A stretch of DNA of 64,000 nucleotides from Planctomycetota bacterium (GTDB lineage Bacteria; Planctomycetota; Planctomycetia; Pirellulales; Pirellulaceae): positions 21,933 to 85,932 of the forward strand of contig JACNKX010000102.1 of the NCBI GenBank assembly GCA_014381825.1, given 5' to 3'. Under the pieces are notes generated by a model. It did no database searches, was not told where the DNA came from, and saw only the letters and a list, made by a program, of their open reading frames with translations. How positions within the stretch are numbered: position 1 is the stretch's first letter; each line of letters opens with the position of its first letter. Below are positions 54,955-64,000 of this stretch, one piece after another. Position numbers and translations under genes: made by a program.

Positions 54955-54984
54955 TGCGCGCAGAAACAATGCGCGCAGAAACAA
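54955..54984 (+). repeat. Perfect 15-bp tandem duplication
   Basis: TGCGCGCAGAAACAA occurs twice back to back at 54955-54969 and 54970-54984, just upstream of the membrane protein gene. It may reflect a recent slippage event or a paired binding site. Confidence 0.7.
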
Positions 54985-55000
54985 GGACTCTTCAACGAAA

Positions 55001-55621
55001 TTGGACATTGCCGTGAGCGTTGCAACACTCGTCGAACCCACTTCCGGACCGTTAGCTGCCGAGCATCATCGCGAGTTGGCTCTGGCAAATGAACGCGCGA
55101 AGAAGATCCGTAAGGCAGCTGGGGTCGCAGCGTTCAACGGTTGGATGACCGGAATATTCGCCCTCACATCCGCGCCATTCGCTCCGTTCAGCATTGCCGG
55201 GTTCATGGTTACGGTCGGACTTAGCATCGTCGCATATAACGAGTTCCGGGGGCGAAAGGGTTTGCTGCGATTCGACGTTTCCGCACCGCGGTTGCTCGGT
55301 TGGAATCAAGTTGGATTCCTCGCGATGATCATCGTTTACTGCTTGTGGATGATCTTCGCAGGTCTGACCGGTGATGGGCCGTTCGCGGCAGAACTTGAAG
55401 CGAACCCTGAGTTGGGGCAAGTACTCGATGGCGTTGATGGCCTCGACTATATCTACAAGCTAATCGTACTAGCGGTGTACGGCACGGTGGCGGTCTTGAG
55501 CGCGATATTCCAAGGGTGGAACGCGTACTACTATTTCAGCCGCCGCAAGCATGTCGAGGACTATGTGAGCGAGACGCCGGATTGGGTGATCGATGTGCAG
55601 CGGGCAACGACGGCGACCTAA
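55001..55621 (+). CDS. Four-helix membrane protein of unknown function
   Basis: A 206-residue protein starting at a TTG (55001) with AAGGA further upstream; a GTG at 55013 is an alternative. Four hydrophobic helices are visible near residues 43-62, 66-80, 100-120 and 150-172. Flanking segments are charged (RELALANERAKKIRKAAG, RRKHVEDYVSE). No family is recognised. It is divergent from the nitrilase gene and convergent with the ThuA-like gene. Confidence 0.65.
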   Translation: MDIAVSVATLVEPTSGPLAAEHHRELALANERAKKIRKAAGVAAFNGWMTGIFALTSAPFAPFSIAGFMVTVGLSIVAYNEFRGRKGLLRFDVSAPRLLGWNQVGFLAMIIVYCLWMIFAGLTGDGPFAAELEANPELGQVLDGVDGLDYIYKLIVLAVYGTVAVLSAIFQGWNAYYYFSRRKHVEDYVSETPDWVIDVQRATTAT

Positions 55622-55652
55622 ATCTCGTTTCGGGTGTTTCTTCGGGCTACAT

Positions 55653-56585
55653 CTACTTGCGAGGTGCCTTGAGGTCTAGGTTCGCGTCCAAGTCTTCGAT
55701 TGTGACTTTCGATTCGACGCCTTCTGTCGGGACTTCGACCTTGGCGAGCCACAGCATCGCGTTCAATACGACTTTGCGATATTGGTCGTTGGCCCAGTTG
55801 TCGTGGAAGTGGCCACCGGTGAAGCCGAAACCTCGACCGCCGTCCGGTCGTTCAACCGCCCACATCATGGCCTCAGCGCGGCCTTTTGACGCTTGAATGT
55901 GTGAGTACGGTCCCTTCGGATAGACGTAAGGGCCGTCGCGCACTACGTCAGAAGGAGCGGCGACCAGGATCGGCGTGAACTTCAAGTTCTCGATGGTCTG
56001 TGACTTGTTGCCGGATAAATCGCCGATGAATCGCATGTTGAAGTACCATTCGTCTTTAACACCGAACGGCTTGACTCCTTGGGTGATCGGATGTTCCGCG
56101 AACTGTGTGAACTTTGGTTCCCAGATCGGATTGCACGAGAACATGTTTTCGTAGTGTCCGCCGATCCAGCGTTTGAATTCGGCACCAGCTTGGTCGGCAA
56201 CTACTTCGACGCCGTAGTGCATACATCCGATGCCGACGCCTCGCTTGGTCCAAGCGTCGATCATCTTCAATCTTCGTCCGTCCTCTTGCACGGCTTCGTG
56301 GCGGCCACCACCATCCATATAGAACACGACTGCGTCTGCCTCGTCGAATACCGATTCGTCCTTCGGCCAGCCGTTCAGCACGGTTGTGACGTCTAAACCC
56401 TTGGTCGCCTGAAGGCATTTATTCAACAGTTGAACACCGGCATTGAATTCGTGCATGCGAGGCGGGTGTGAGGGCTTGCCTGCCATGATCACTAGCTGCT
56501 TCGTTTTGGCGATCGCGGGTATCGCAGATACCGTGAATGCTGCGACGGCAAGGATCAACGACCGCAATATGTGACGAGTAACCAC
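55653..56585 (-). CDS. Secreted ThuA-like (trehalose utilisation family) protein
   Basis: A GTG at 56585 with a strong GGAGG ribosome binding site opens 310 residues with a signal peptide ending near AIPAIA. The ThuA-like class-I-glutamine-amidotransferase fold is visible: KQLVIMAGKPSHPPRMHEF, DAVVFYMDGGG, GVGIGCMHYGVEV and GWGFT-like GGRGFGFTGGHFHDNW near the end. The family is common in planctomycetes, often linked to sugar metabolism, though its reaction is not established. Confidence 0.85.
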   Translation of the reverse strand: MVTRHILRSLILAVAAFTVSAIPAIAKTKQLVIMAGKPSHPPRMHEFNAGVQLLNKCLQATKGLDVTTVLNGWPKDESVFDEADAVVFYMDGGGRHEAVQEDGRRLKMIDAWTKRGVGIGCMHYGVEVVADQAGAEFKRWIGGHYENMFSCNPIWEPKFTQFAEHPITQGVKPFGVKDEWYFNMRFIGDLSGNKSQTIENLKFTPILVAAPSDVVRDGPYVYPKGPYSHIQASKGRAEAMMWAVERPDGGRGFGFTGGHFHDNWANDQYRKVVLNAMLWLAKVEVPTEGVESKVTIEDLDANLDLKAPRK

Positions 56586-56822
56586 GGAAAGCCTCCGAAT
56601 CGTGTGAATTCATCATTCAATGGGCAATGTGCCTCGGCGAACAATCTACCAATTCGAATTGGATATGTCTCGTGAGTTCAGGGACGGCATTTGCTCCGGC
56701 AAGTTGGAGCAATGAACACGGGCGGCGGGCAGAAACGGAGGCACTATGAAAAAAAACGCGGCAGCTTGGGAACTGTCCGCGCTTCGTAGTTGAATTTCGA
56801 TAGCTCCGTCGACGACGTGATA

Positions 56823-58370
56823 TTACCACATCCATTCGATGCTGCCGAAGCCACCGTGATAGAAGATGTTGCCGTTGTCGTTCACCGTCGACACGCGACT
56901 GGCGGTTGGCACGCCACCGGTGAAAATGTTCGGTGCGACACCGTTAAAGTTCTCTGGGGCCAGTGCAACTCCATCGAGGAAGAGGAAATTATAGCCAGCC
57001 TTTACCGACCAATGAGGCCCAAGCCGCCACATAAAGTACAAGTTTGCATCCGCGATCAACGAGATGTCATTTCGATTGTCGTTCTCAGTGAACGTCGTGC
57101 CGGCCGCCGGTACGGTTGTCGTGGCCAGAATGTTCGTGGCTTGGTTCGCGTAGTTTCCGTAGACACCTGCTTTGATGTCAGCACCGATATTGACGCCTGG
57201 CGTTAGGTTTAACCACCCGTCACCACCGATCTGAAAGCCTGTCAGACTGTTTCTAGCCCGCACATCGGTGTCACTGAGGCCGCGGCTTTGCAGGCCGGGA
57301 GTAATGAGATCGCTGTCACCTCCAAGTGTGAAGTACTCGAAATCTTCCAGCAAGTACATGTACCGAACACCTGCCAGCCATGAGTATTGCAATCGGCAGT
57401 TCGGGGCAGTAAAGCGTTTCCGTACGTTCAACTCGAAGTTGTCAATTGTTGAGGAGTAAGACAGCGATTGCTGACGCGAACGATCGGTTTCGTCGAAGCC
57501 AAACGGAGTGTTGATTGCTCCGAAGTCACTGTAGATGGAGAAGATGTCGTCTTGGAAAGTCGGAGTGCGATTGGTCGCGGACGCTGCCCAGTTAAATAGA
57601 CCGAAGTAGGTGAACTCGAGCGTCGCACCCGCGAAAATCTGCTTGGCTCCGGTTAAGCGGAATCCAAGCTCCTCCTTGAAGTTCAGGTCATCCGTACTTA
57701 GAAGAATGTTGCCGAGAACACCATCGCTGGCGAAGTCGATCGTCCGCGAGGCTTGTTCGCGAGTCAGATACATGGCGTCGAGTGTGATGTCGTACCAGCG
57801 AGGTGCGCACTGGCCGCCTTCACCATAAGGCAACAACCGGTTAACAAGTCGCTCGCCCAGTCCGGCCGCACTTCGCCCCGAGCACGCAGGACAACCGTGA
57901 CCACCGCATGAGGTACAACCGCCGTAGCTACCCGGCGATTCATAACCGGCCGGAATCGTCATGCCGTTTGGAGTTGGGAACGGTTGCGGTGGAGCGTAGC
58001 TCGCAGGTTGGACGCCATAGTTCGGCTGCATGCCGACACCCGGACCATACGCAGCGGGTCCATAGCCGGGAGCCATGGGCATGTTGTACATTTGCTGAGG
58101 CGCAGGGACATAACCAGCCGCAAGCGGCGTTTGGTTTGCCATGGCAGCGTTTGCGAACTGAGCCATCGCCTGGGGAGGCGGCATGATGACGCCTTGCGGA
58201 ACGCTGGGGCCGGTCGGGCCACCCGCGAACGATGGTGGGCCAAGCTGACCTGGAAGTGGCATCGAACCTGCCAGTCCGGGCGGTGGTAGCTGAGCATTTG
58301 CCTGGTTGGCGATGCTCGCTACGACAATTGCCGTCAAGAGAGTCAGGACGCTCCCCCTGAGATTCTTCAT
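56823..58370 (-). CDS. BBP7-type outer-membrane beta-barrel protein
   Basis: The ATG at 58370, behind a GGAG ribosome binding site, gives 515 residues with a signal peptide ending at NAQ. Residues ~28-145 are Pro/Gly/Met/Gln-rich and low in complexity. A Cys cluster (C152, C155, C160, C163; CTSCGGHGCPAC) follows, then a beta-barrel region from ~170 with alternating aromatic/hydrophobic strands, ending in a terminal Trp (SIEWMW) typical of barrels. This matches the planctomycete BBP7 family. It is probably an outer-membrane or cell-wall protein of unknown function. Confidence 0.8.
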   Translation of the reverse strand: MKNLRGSVLTLLTAIVVASIANQANAQLPPPGLAGSMPLPGQLGPPSFAGGPTGPSVPQGVIMPPPQAMAQFANAAMANQTPLAAGYVPAPQQMYNMPMAPGYGPAAYGPGVGMQPNYGVQPASYAPPQPFPTPNGMTIPAGYESPGSYGGCTSCGGHGCPACSGRSAAGLGERLVNRLLPYGEGGQCAPRWYDITLDAMYLTREQASRTIDFASDGVLGNILLSTDDLNFKEELGFRLTGAKQIFAGATLEFTYFGLFNWAASATNRTPTFQDDIFSIYSDFGAINTPFGFDETDRSRQQSLSYSSTIDNFELNVRKRFTAPNCRLQYSWLAGVRYMYLLEDFEYFTLGGDSDLITPGLQSRGLSDTDVRARNSLTGFQIGGDGWLNLTPGVNIGADIKAGVYGNYANQATNILATTTVPAAGTTFTENDNRNDISLIADANLYFMWRLGPHWSVKAGYNFLFLDGVALAPENFNGVAPNIFTGGVPTASRVSTVNDNGNIFYHGGFGSIEWMW

Positions 58371-58890
58371 CGGGATGATCTCCACCACACAAACGGGTTA
58401 CGCCAACGAATGCGGGTTGTCACTCGTTAGCTCTTCCAAGTTGCTTTGCCGCCCGAGTCACTCGCCAAACGGTAATCGCTACCATCCGTACGATCAAAAC
58501 AGGCAGTAAAGTCGCTGGTATTTACCTATCGGTTCGGCATAATGCGTAAAAGCAGTTCTATCCGCATTGCCGGGATACTCCACTTAATCGGCAGAGTCGC
58601 CTTCGAAATCCTGCGTTTCCGATAATTCCTCAGCTAAGATCAGCTCGACGACTCCGCATCGAAGCCAGGCTGCGGATTGTGAAGAAGATGGGCAATTCGG
58701 TCTGGCGTTGTTAGTGTCTGTGCGGATTGCGAGTTGCGCTGTTATTTGGTCGGTTCGCCAAATTCCCGACCAGCCATCGGGCCGTCTTGCAGGAACTAAA
58801 ACCATTAAGTTCTTGCGAAATGTCAGGCGTCTTGCCAGAATCTACGGAAGCGCGGCCGAATTGACCAAAACAACGACGGGACGAACCTAA
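58371..58890. other. Intergenic region between BBP7 barrel and Ser/Thr kinase
   Basis: This 520-base divergent gap should carry promoters for both genes. Short frames on the two strands do not look coding. No tRNA, clear operator or strong hairpin was found. Confidence 0.45.
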
Positions 58891-61800
58891 ATGGCGAAAG
58901 TCAAACTAATCGAGTCGACCGAGAAGTTCGTGGAGGTATTGGAGCGAAGCCAATTGTTCGCCGCCAGCCAACTCGATGCGATCAAAAAGCTCGGTGAAAC
59001 CGCGGAAGATCCGCTGCCCATTGCTCGTACGTTGGTGAAGAAAGGCTGGCTCACGAAGTGGCAGGCGAGCCAACTGCTATCTGGCTTCTACAATTTGACT
59101 CTCGGAAAGTACCGCCTCGCTGACCACTTGGGGAAAGGAGAACTGGGGAACGTCTATCTGGCGGAGAATCCAAAGCTAGGTCGAAAGGTCGCGTTAAAGA
59201 CACTGTCGAAAAAGCACACCGATTCCCCGGATCTGGTAAAACGCTTCTTGGGCGAAGCGAGCGCGGCGGCTGCTCTAGATCATCGAAATATCGTCCACAT
59301 TCATGATGTCAGCAGCGAGGGCCAGCGACACTACGTCGTGATGGAATACGTCAGCGGCAAGGATCTACAACAGCGAGTTGATGCTGATGGCCAACTTTCA
59401 TTCACCGATGCTGCTAGCTTCATCAAACAAGCCGCCGAAGGATTGCAGTACGCTCACGAACAGAGCGTGATTCACCGTGACATCAAACCCGCCAACATCA
59501 TGGTCGGCGATCAAGGTATCGCGAAAATCCTCGATATTGGCGTAGGACATCTCCGTCAAACCGAGAGTAACCCTTCGGACAACACGGGTGAAATGATGCT
59601 GTCGGCGATCGCGTACATGGCGCCGGAGCACGCGCGAGGCCAAGAAGTCGATGAACGCTGCGACGTCTATTCGCTGGGTGGCGTGCTGTATTTTCTGCTG
59701 ACTGCCCGAGCACCGTTCTCGGCAAAGACGGATGCGGAGCGAGCGGCGATCAAAGATTCGAAACGTCCCGTCCCGATCGCGGATCTGCGAGCCGACGCGC
59801 CGTCAGATTTCGTGTCACTGTGTGAGCGAATGATGTCGCTGAAGCCCGCCGATCGTTTTGCCTCGATGGCAGATGTACTTGCCGCGCTCGCGAGCATCGA
59901 CGTCCAAGCGGCGGTCGATCCTTCGAGCAGCAACGATGCCGACGTGGACGATTTGGAACCGGTTGAAGTCGACATGGACGAAACGAAGGTTGAAGCGATT
60001 GAAGAGTCGGCTGATTCGCAGGAGTCTGAGCGGGGTCCAAAGGGAGCGTCACCAGCGATCAAGATCGATCTTGGTGACTCTTCGAAGCCAGTTGCGGCTG
60101 GCGCGCCAGCGAGCTTTTCGATTAATACGAAGAAGCGAAAGAAGAAGAAACCGGCTGCAAAACCGGCCGCAGCAGCGAAAGCAGAAGCGGAAACGCCAGC
60201 CGAAGAGAAGGAGCCTGACGCCATTGCTGCGGCAGAGCCCGTAGCGACCGTTGAGGAAACTGAGCCGGTTGAGGAAACTGGGCCCGATGAAGCAACTGAG
60301 GCATCGAGCACTGCGTCTGACCAACCCACGCCGGCTAGCACCGAGGTCAAGAAGGGCCCACCGCTAGCCTTGATCATCGGCGGAGTCTGTGCCGCGGCGT
60401 TGTTGTTGGTCGTCGGAGGAGGCGTCGGCGCCATGTTGTTGTTTGGTGGCGGAGATAAGGAAGTCACTCAGGCCACAGCGGTCGCCCCCGTCAGCGCCGA
60501 GCCCGCACCTGACTCGGAAGGCGGGAGCGACGACACGACGGACCCATTCGAGAGTGAAGCTGTGAGCAGTGACGAAGCGTCGGACGAGCCTGCCGATGAC
60601 GTGGCCACCGAAACTTCAACTTCCGAAGTGCCAGCGACTGTGGCTGGCGATGCGACGAAACCTAGTGACACAACTGGTGAGGTTGCCGCCGTCGAATCGA
60701 CTGGTTCCGAGGAGCCGCCCGCATCCGATCCAGCGGATCCCGGCGATGCGACCTCGGCTCCCACCGCCGAATCGACGACCGAAGAGCCGATGCCGGAGCC
60801 TGCTGCTCCCGTCGAGCCACCAGCAGAGAAACCTCAACCTGAACCGAAGCCCGAGCCAAAGAAGAAGCCACCCGAGAAAAAAGCTCCGCCCAAACCGAAG
60901 ACTTTTGTCTTCAAGCCTGCGGTGGATCTACCAACGCCTGAGGCGGACACACCAGAGTTGATTCTTGGCCAGGTCAACATTCGCCCGGAGGACGCCGTCT
61001 TCATCAGCTTGGATGGCGGCGATATCGCCGCCTCCGGAAGGAACGAGTTCTCGCTACAGAATGCTCAGGACGGAGTGGCTCCACGTGACTGGGAGTTCTA
61101 CCTGACCGATGGGAACACGGACCCAATCGTGATCGCGACTATGTCGATGCCCGAGAAGGAGCTGAAGTTTAAGTGGACGTCCGCCGGCGTTGAAACCTCG
61201 ACCGCTACGAATCTGCGGAACTGTTCGATTCGGATTACCGCAGGCCAGGACAAACCGCAAGATCTTGCGCTTCGGATACCGCAAAAGGTTGCACCGATCA
61301 GTATCAATGTCGAAAAATCCGCCACGGCAAAGCTGCCTCTCGAAGGTGCGCCCGACCGCAGTTCGCTCAAAATGGAGGTCACCGTAAAAGGGCATAAGAG
61401 TATGGTCGAGCCCGCGCAGATCGAACTTGGTAAGGGTGGCAGTGCGACTATCTTCTTTGGCGAGAACCGTGAACAAGCAGCGCTCGCGCTGAAGTTGGAT
61501 GTCAGTCTAAATGCTCGGGGTGTTCAAATAAAAACCGATCCCAACTTTATCGTTCCCGGTTCAACCTCTCTCGTTCGGCTCAGCAAAGGTACCATCAAAA
61601 AATATGAATCCGCCCAAGCCGATCTAGCGGGACTTCAGAATCAGGTTTTCCAAGGCGAGAAAGCGGTCAAGGCCCCGAAACTTCCACCTCAACAAAAGCA
61701 ACGTATGATGGGGGCGCTTGCTCAGATAAAGCAGCAGCTTGAATTAGTCAATAAGATCGTCGAGAAAGTGGCCCAACTGAAAACCGATATGGCGGCAGTC

Positions 61801-61902
61801 GGTGCCGGTGCCTCGCTCCATGTGCGGGTTTACTCTGATACGTTCGAGAAGCAGATCGATTTGATCGTGACGGACCCGAACGTTGTTCCGGTTGCTCCGT
61901 AG
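58891..61902 (+). CDS. Membrane-anchored Ser/Thr protein kinase
   Basis: A 1,003-residue kinase with a planctomycete-type N-terminal helical lead (~1-70), then a Hanks-type domain (~72-340). Gly-loop GKGELGNVY (81-89), Lys103, catalytic HRDIKPAN (195-202), DIG in place of DFG (215-217) and APE (244-246) are present, so activity is likely. A long acidic Ala/Pro/Glu linker surrounds one transmembrane helix (~491-518), which leaves the C-terminal ~480 residues outside the cytoplasm. These contain another Pro/Lys-rich linker and then a beta-rich domain (~690-1000). Ligand and substrates are unknown. Confidence 0.92.
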   Translation: MAKVKLIESTEKFVEVLERSQLFAASQLDAIKKLGETAEDPLPIARTLVKKGWLTKWQASQLLSGFYNLTLGKYRLADHLGKGELGNVYLAENPKLGRKVALKTLSKKHTDSPDLVKRFLGEASAAAALDHRNIVHIHDVSSEGQRHYVVMEYVSGKDLQQRVDADGQLSFTDAASFIKQAAEGLQYAHEQSVIHRDIKPANIMVGDQGIAKILDIGVGHLRQTESNPSDNTGEMMLSAIAYMAPEHARGQEVDERCDVYSLGGVLYFLLTARAPFSAKTDAERAAIKDSKRPVPIADLRADAPSDFVSLCERMMSLKPADRFASMADVLAALASIDVQAAVDPSSSNDADVDDLEPVEVDMDETKVEAIEESADSQESERGPKGASPAIKIDLGDSSKPVAAGAPASFSINTKKRKKKKPAAKPAAAAKAEAETPAEEKEPDAIAAAEPVATVEETEPVEETGPDEATEASSTASDQPTPASTEVKKGPPLALIIGGVCAAALLLVVGGGVGAMLLFGGGDKEVTQATAVAPVSAEPAPDSEGGSDDTTDPFESEAVSSDEASDEPADDVATETSTSEVPATVAGDATKPSDTTGEVAAVESTGSEEPPASDPADPGDATSAPTAESTTEEPMPEPAAPVEPPAEKPQPEPKPEPKKKPPEKKAPPKPKTFVFKPAVDLPTPEADTPELILGQVNIRPEDAVFISLDGGDIAASGRNEFSLQNAQDGVAPRDWEFYLTDGNTDPIVIATMSMPEKELKFKWTSAGVETSTATNLRNCSIRITAGQDKPQDLALRIPQKVAPISINVEKSATAKLPLEGAPDRSSLKMEVTVKGHKSMVEPAQIELGKGGSATIFFGENREQAALALKLDVSLNARGVQIKTDPNFIVPGSTSLVRLSKGTIKKYESAQADLAGLQNQVFQGEKAVKAPKLPPQQKQRMMGALAQIKQQLELVNKIVEKVAQLKTDMAAVGAGASLHVRVYSDTFEKQIDLIVTDPNVVPVAP

Positions 61903-62018
61903 AGTTGAAGCCATCGTGATCGCCCCTGTTCTCAATGGGGCTTGTCGATGCTGATGTCGTTCGCTCTGATGAGCGACTGGCTCACTTCATCGCTCTCGAC
62001 CGCTGATTAAAGGCTTTC

Positions 62019-62630
62019 ATGACATTCAACGCTCCGTTTTACCGCTGGCGCCCCCACCCTTGGCACGGGCTCAGTCCCGGCGAAGACGCTCCGAATGTCG
62101 TAGAAGCTTATATCGAGATTACGCCCTTCGATTTAATTAAGTTTGAGATCGACAAGGTCACTGGGTACCTGCGAGTTGATCGCCCGCAACGCGGATCGTC
62201 GCAACCTCCAGCACTCTACGGCTTCGTTCCTCAGACCTATTGTGGGCGCCGCGTTAGTGCTCTTTCCCCGCATTCTAAACGAGGTGACGGCGATCCGCTC
62301 GACATCTGTGTGCTGACTGAGCGACCGATCGCGAGGTCCGAGATCATATTGCGAGCGAAAGTTGTCGGCGGCTTGCAAGTCGTTGATGGCGACGAAGCCG
62401 ATGACAAAATCATCGCCGTGATGGCGAACGACAACATTTGGGCGCATATCGCCGAAGTTGATGAGTTGCCCCAAGCGATCGTCGAGCGACTGCATCACTA
62501 TTTCGCGACGTACAAGAATATGCCTGATAAAAAAACCGTTCTCACGATCGAAGGTATGTACAGCTCGGAACACGCACGGAACGTCGTCCAGGCTTCGCTC
62601 GAAGACTACGACGATGAATACGGCCGCTAG
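62019..62630 (+). CDS. ppa: Inorganic pyrophosphatase, family I
   Basis: A 203-residue soluble pyrophosphatase that hydrolyses PPi to two phosphates and so pulls biosynthetic reactions forward. The signature [13 protein letters not shown] supplies the metal-binding aspartates. [10 protein letters not shown] and [12 protein letters not shown] are conserved family segments, and the length is slightly above the usual ~175. It starts 116 bases after the kinase gene ends and is followed by pckA on the same strand. Confidence 0.95.
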   Translation: MTFNAPFYRWRPHPWHGLSPGEDAPNVVEAYIEITPFDLIKFEIDKVTGYLRVDRPQRGSSQPPALYGFVPQTYCGRRVSALSPHSKRGDGDPLDICVLTERPIARSEIILRAKVVGGLQVVDGDEADDKIIAVMANDNIWAHIAEVDELPQAIVERLHHYFATYKNMPDKKTVLTIEGMYSSEHARNVVQASLEDYDDEYGR

Positions 62631-62782
62631 CAACCGTATCTTCATTCACGGCTGCTGAATTCGTCTACGCCGATTCTGAACTTCCCGTTAAGCTACGCGA
62701 GTTGGATGACCAGGAAGGTTGTCATATCGTCCCGCCATGGACGCAACGCGTCGAACGCCGAAACACAGGGAGGTGTCTTGCG

Positions 62783-64000
62783 ATGGATGCAGGCTTAGAT
62801 TTGGTGACTTCGGGAATCACTGTCGCGGACATCCGGCGGAATCTGGGACCGGCTGCGTTGTATCAGGCGGCGATTATTAGCGGCGATGCTCAAGTAGTGT
62901 CGTCGGGTGCATTGTCGACACGTTCCGGCACGAAGACGGGGCGCTGCCCCAAAGACAAGCGAGTTGTCGAGCATGCTCAAAGTTCGGGAGACATTTGGTG
63001 GGGCGACGTGAATGTTGGGTTATCGGAAGCGTCGTTTCTGACGAATCGTCGGCGTGCGGTCGACTATTTGAACTCGCGTTCACACCTTTATGTCGTCGAC
63101 GGCTTTGCTGGCTGGGATAAACAATATCGATTGAAGATTCGCATCGTCTGCGAGAACGCCTATCACGCGTTGTTCATGCACAACATGCTGATTCGCCCAA
63201 CCGCTGCCGAGTTGGCTGAGTTCGGCGAGCCGGACTATGTGGTTTACAACGCGGGCAAGTTCGTTGCGGATCCGAACACACCCGGCATGACCTCAGAGAC
63301 GAGCGTCTGTCTAAATCTCGAAGCGGGCGAGTTCGTAATTCTCGGAACGCAATATGCCGGTGAGATGAAGAAGGGCGTCTTCACAATCATGAATTACTTG
63401 ATGCCGAAGAACAGTGTGCTGTCGATGCACTGCTCGGCAAACGAAGGCGACGCTGGCGACGTCTCGCTGTTCTTCGGGCTCTCGGGGACTGGCAAGACGA
63501 CACTCTCGGCCGACGCACAAAGACACCTGATCGGAGACGACGAACACTGCTGGACGGATGAGGGCGTCTTCAATATCGAAGGTGGCTGTTATGCCAAGGC
63601 AATCAACTTGTCTGCCGAAAACGAACCTGAAATCTTTCAAGCCGTTCGTTTTGGATCGGTCGTCGAGAACGTCGTGTTCGACGAGCAGACGCGAGAGGTC
63701 GATTACGAAGATTCTAGTCTGACCGAGAACACGCGGATATCGTACCCGATCGAGTTCATACCCAATGCGAAAATCCCCTGCGTTGGTGGACACCCAAAGA
63801 ACGTGATCTTTCTAACCTGCGACGCCTTCGGCGTGCTACCGCCTGTCAGTAAGCTGACGCCTGAACAGGCGGTGTACCACTTCATCCGCGGCTATACCGC
63901 CAAGGGCGCCGGCCCGGAGATGGGAATCACCGAACCGGGAGCCCCGTTCTCGGCCCGCTTCGGGGCGGGCTTCATGGGCTGGCACCCGAGCCAGGCCGCC
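62783..64000 (+). CDS. pckA: Phosphoenolpyruvate carboxykinase, ATP type (partial)
   Basis: The ATG at 62783 has a strong AGGGAGG ribosome binding site. The frame runs off the right edge after 406 codons. The enzyme converts oxaloacetate and ATP to phosphoenolpyruvate in gluconeogenesis. [20 protein letters not shown], the P-loop [19 protein letters not shown] and [10 protein letters not shown] are diagnostic of the ATP-dependent family. From about residue 375 (63904 onward) conserved residues are lost and the codons become extremely GC-rich at position three, as described in the findings. Confidence 0.93.
   Translation, partial: MDAGLDLVTSGITVADIRRNLGPAALYQAAIISGDAQVVSSGALSTRSGTKTGRCPKDKRVVEHAQSSGDIWWGDVNVGLSEASFLTNRRRAVDYLNSRSHLYVVDGFAGWDKQYRLKIRIVCENAYHALFMHNMLIRPTAAELAEFGEPDYVVYNAGKFVADPNTPGMTSETSVCLNLEAGEFVILGTQYAGEMKKGVFTIMNYLMPKNSVLSMHCSANEGDAGDVSLFFGLSGTGKTTLSADAQRHLIGDDEHCWTDEGVFNIEGGCYAKAINLSAENEPEIFQAVRFGSVVENVVFDEQTREVDYEDSSLTENTRISYPIEFIPNAKIPCVGGHPKNVIFLTCDAFGVLPPVSKLTPEQAVYHFIRGYTAKGAGPEMGITEPGAPFSARFGAGFMGWHPSQAA

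Noticed and set aside
59667-60467. 266-codon minus-strand frame opposite the kinase linker
   Set aside because: Ser/Ala-rich shadow of the low-complexity acidic linker on the plus strand.

Overview
The window looks like chromosomal DNA from a planctomycete, most likely of the Pirellulaceae type. Evidence is the density of lineage-typical families: four secreted sulfatases, two pairs of DUF1501 plus DUF1549/DUF1553 (cytochrome-like) genes, a DUF1559 protein, a BBP7-type outer-membrane barrel, a ThuA-like protein, a planctomycete-style Ser/Thr kinase and a secreted PQQ-propeller protein. Base composition is moderately GC-rich. No rRNA, tRNA or CRISPR array was seen.

Region by region. 1-3.2 kb: a sugar-binding ABC lipoprotein (cut by the left edge) diverges from xylulokinase and an ornithine-cyclodeaminase-family gene. 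3.2-13.6 kb, minus strand: a REC-HDOD protein whose phospho-acceptor Asp is Glu, then ftsH-rsgA among three sulfatases. 13.8-24.9 kb: recQ with a C-terminal extension, a secreted esterase, a DUF1559 protein, a PQQ protein with an exported nitrilase, and an ABC exporter operon with a secreted HupE-like partner.

25.0-29.75 kb: an accessory island. A 3,815-bp IS1595-type (ISXO2-like transposase) transposon with 23-bp terminal inverted repeats and an 8-bp target duplication has inserted into a zeta-toxin-like ATPase gene. Removing the element and one target copy restores a 247-codon frame. A 75-aa antitoxin candidate remains intact upstream. The transposon carries passengers: a DUF3800 protein, a 53-aa protein, and a translationally coupled pair made of an unrecognised protein and a DUF488 protein.

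29.9-46.6 kb: a tandem metallo-beta-lactamase-fold protein, a PDZ/S41-like protein lacking catalytic residues, and two degradative clusters (sialate O-acetylesterase + DUF1549/1553 + DUF1501; sulfatase + DUF1549/1553 + DUF1501). The second cluster is interrupted by a GxxExxY nuclease-like gene bracketed by 29-bp imperfect inverted repeats.

46.6-52.8 kb: the most unusual locus. A BlaI-type repressor, a BlaR1/M56 protease with a coiled-coil tail instead of a penicillin sensor, and a 1,358-residue protein are translationally coupled. The large protein appears to fuse two secretin-like segments, a BON-like segment, a PDZ domain, a TolC-like efflux segment and two polysaccharide-export (Wza-like) segments. 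A tandem dyad operator candidate precedes the repressor. No beta-lactamase is nearby, so this reads as a proteolysis-triggered envelope export or stress module.

52.8-64 kb: secreted and metabolic genes (nitrilase, ThuA-like, BBP7 barrel, Ser/Thr kinase, inorganic pyrophosphatase) ending in an ATP-type PEP carboxykinase cut by the right edge. Its last ~100 bases change abruptly in composition and conservation.
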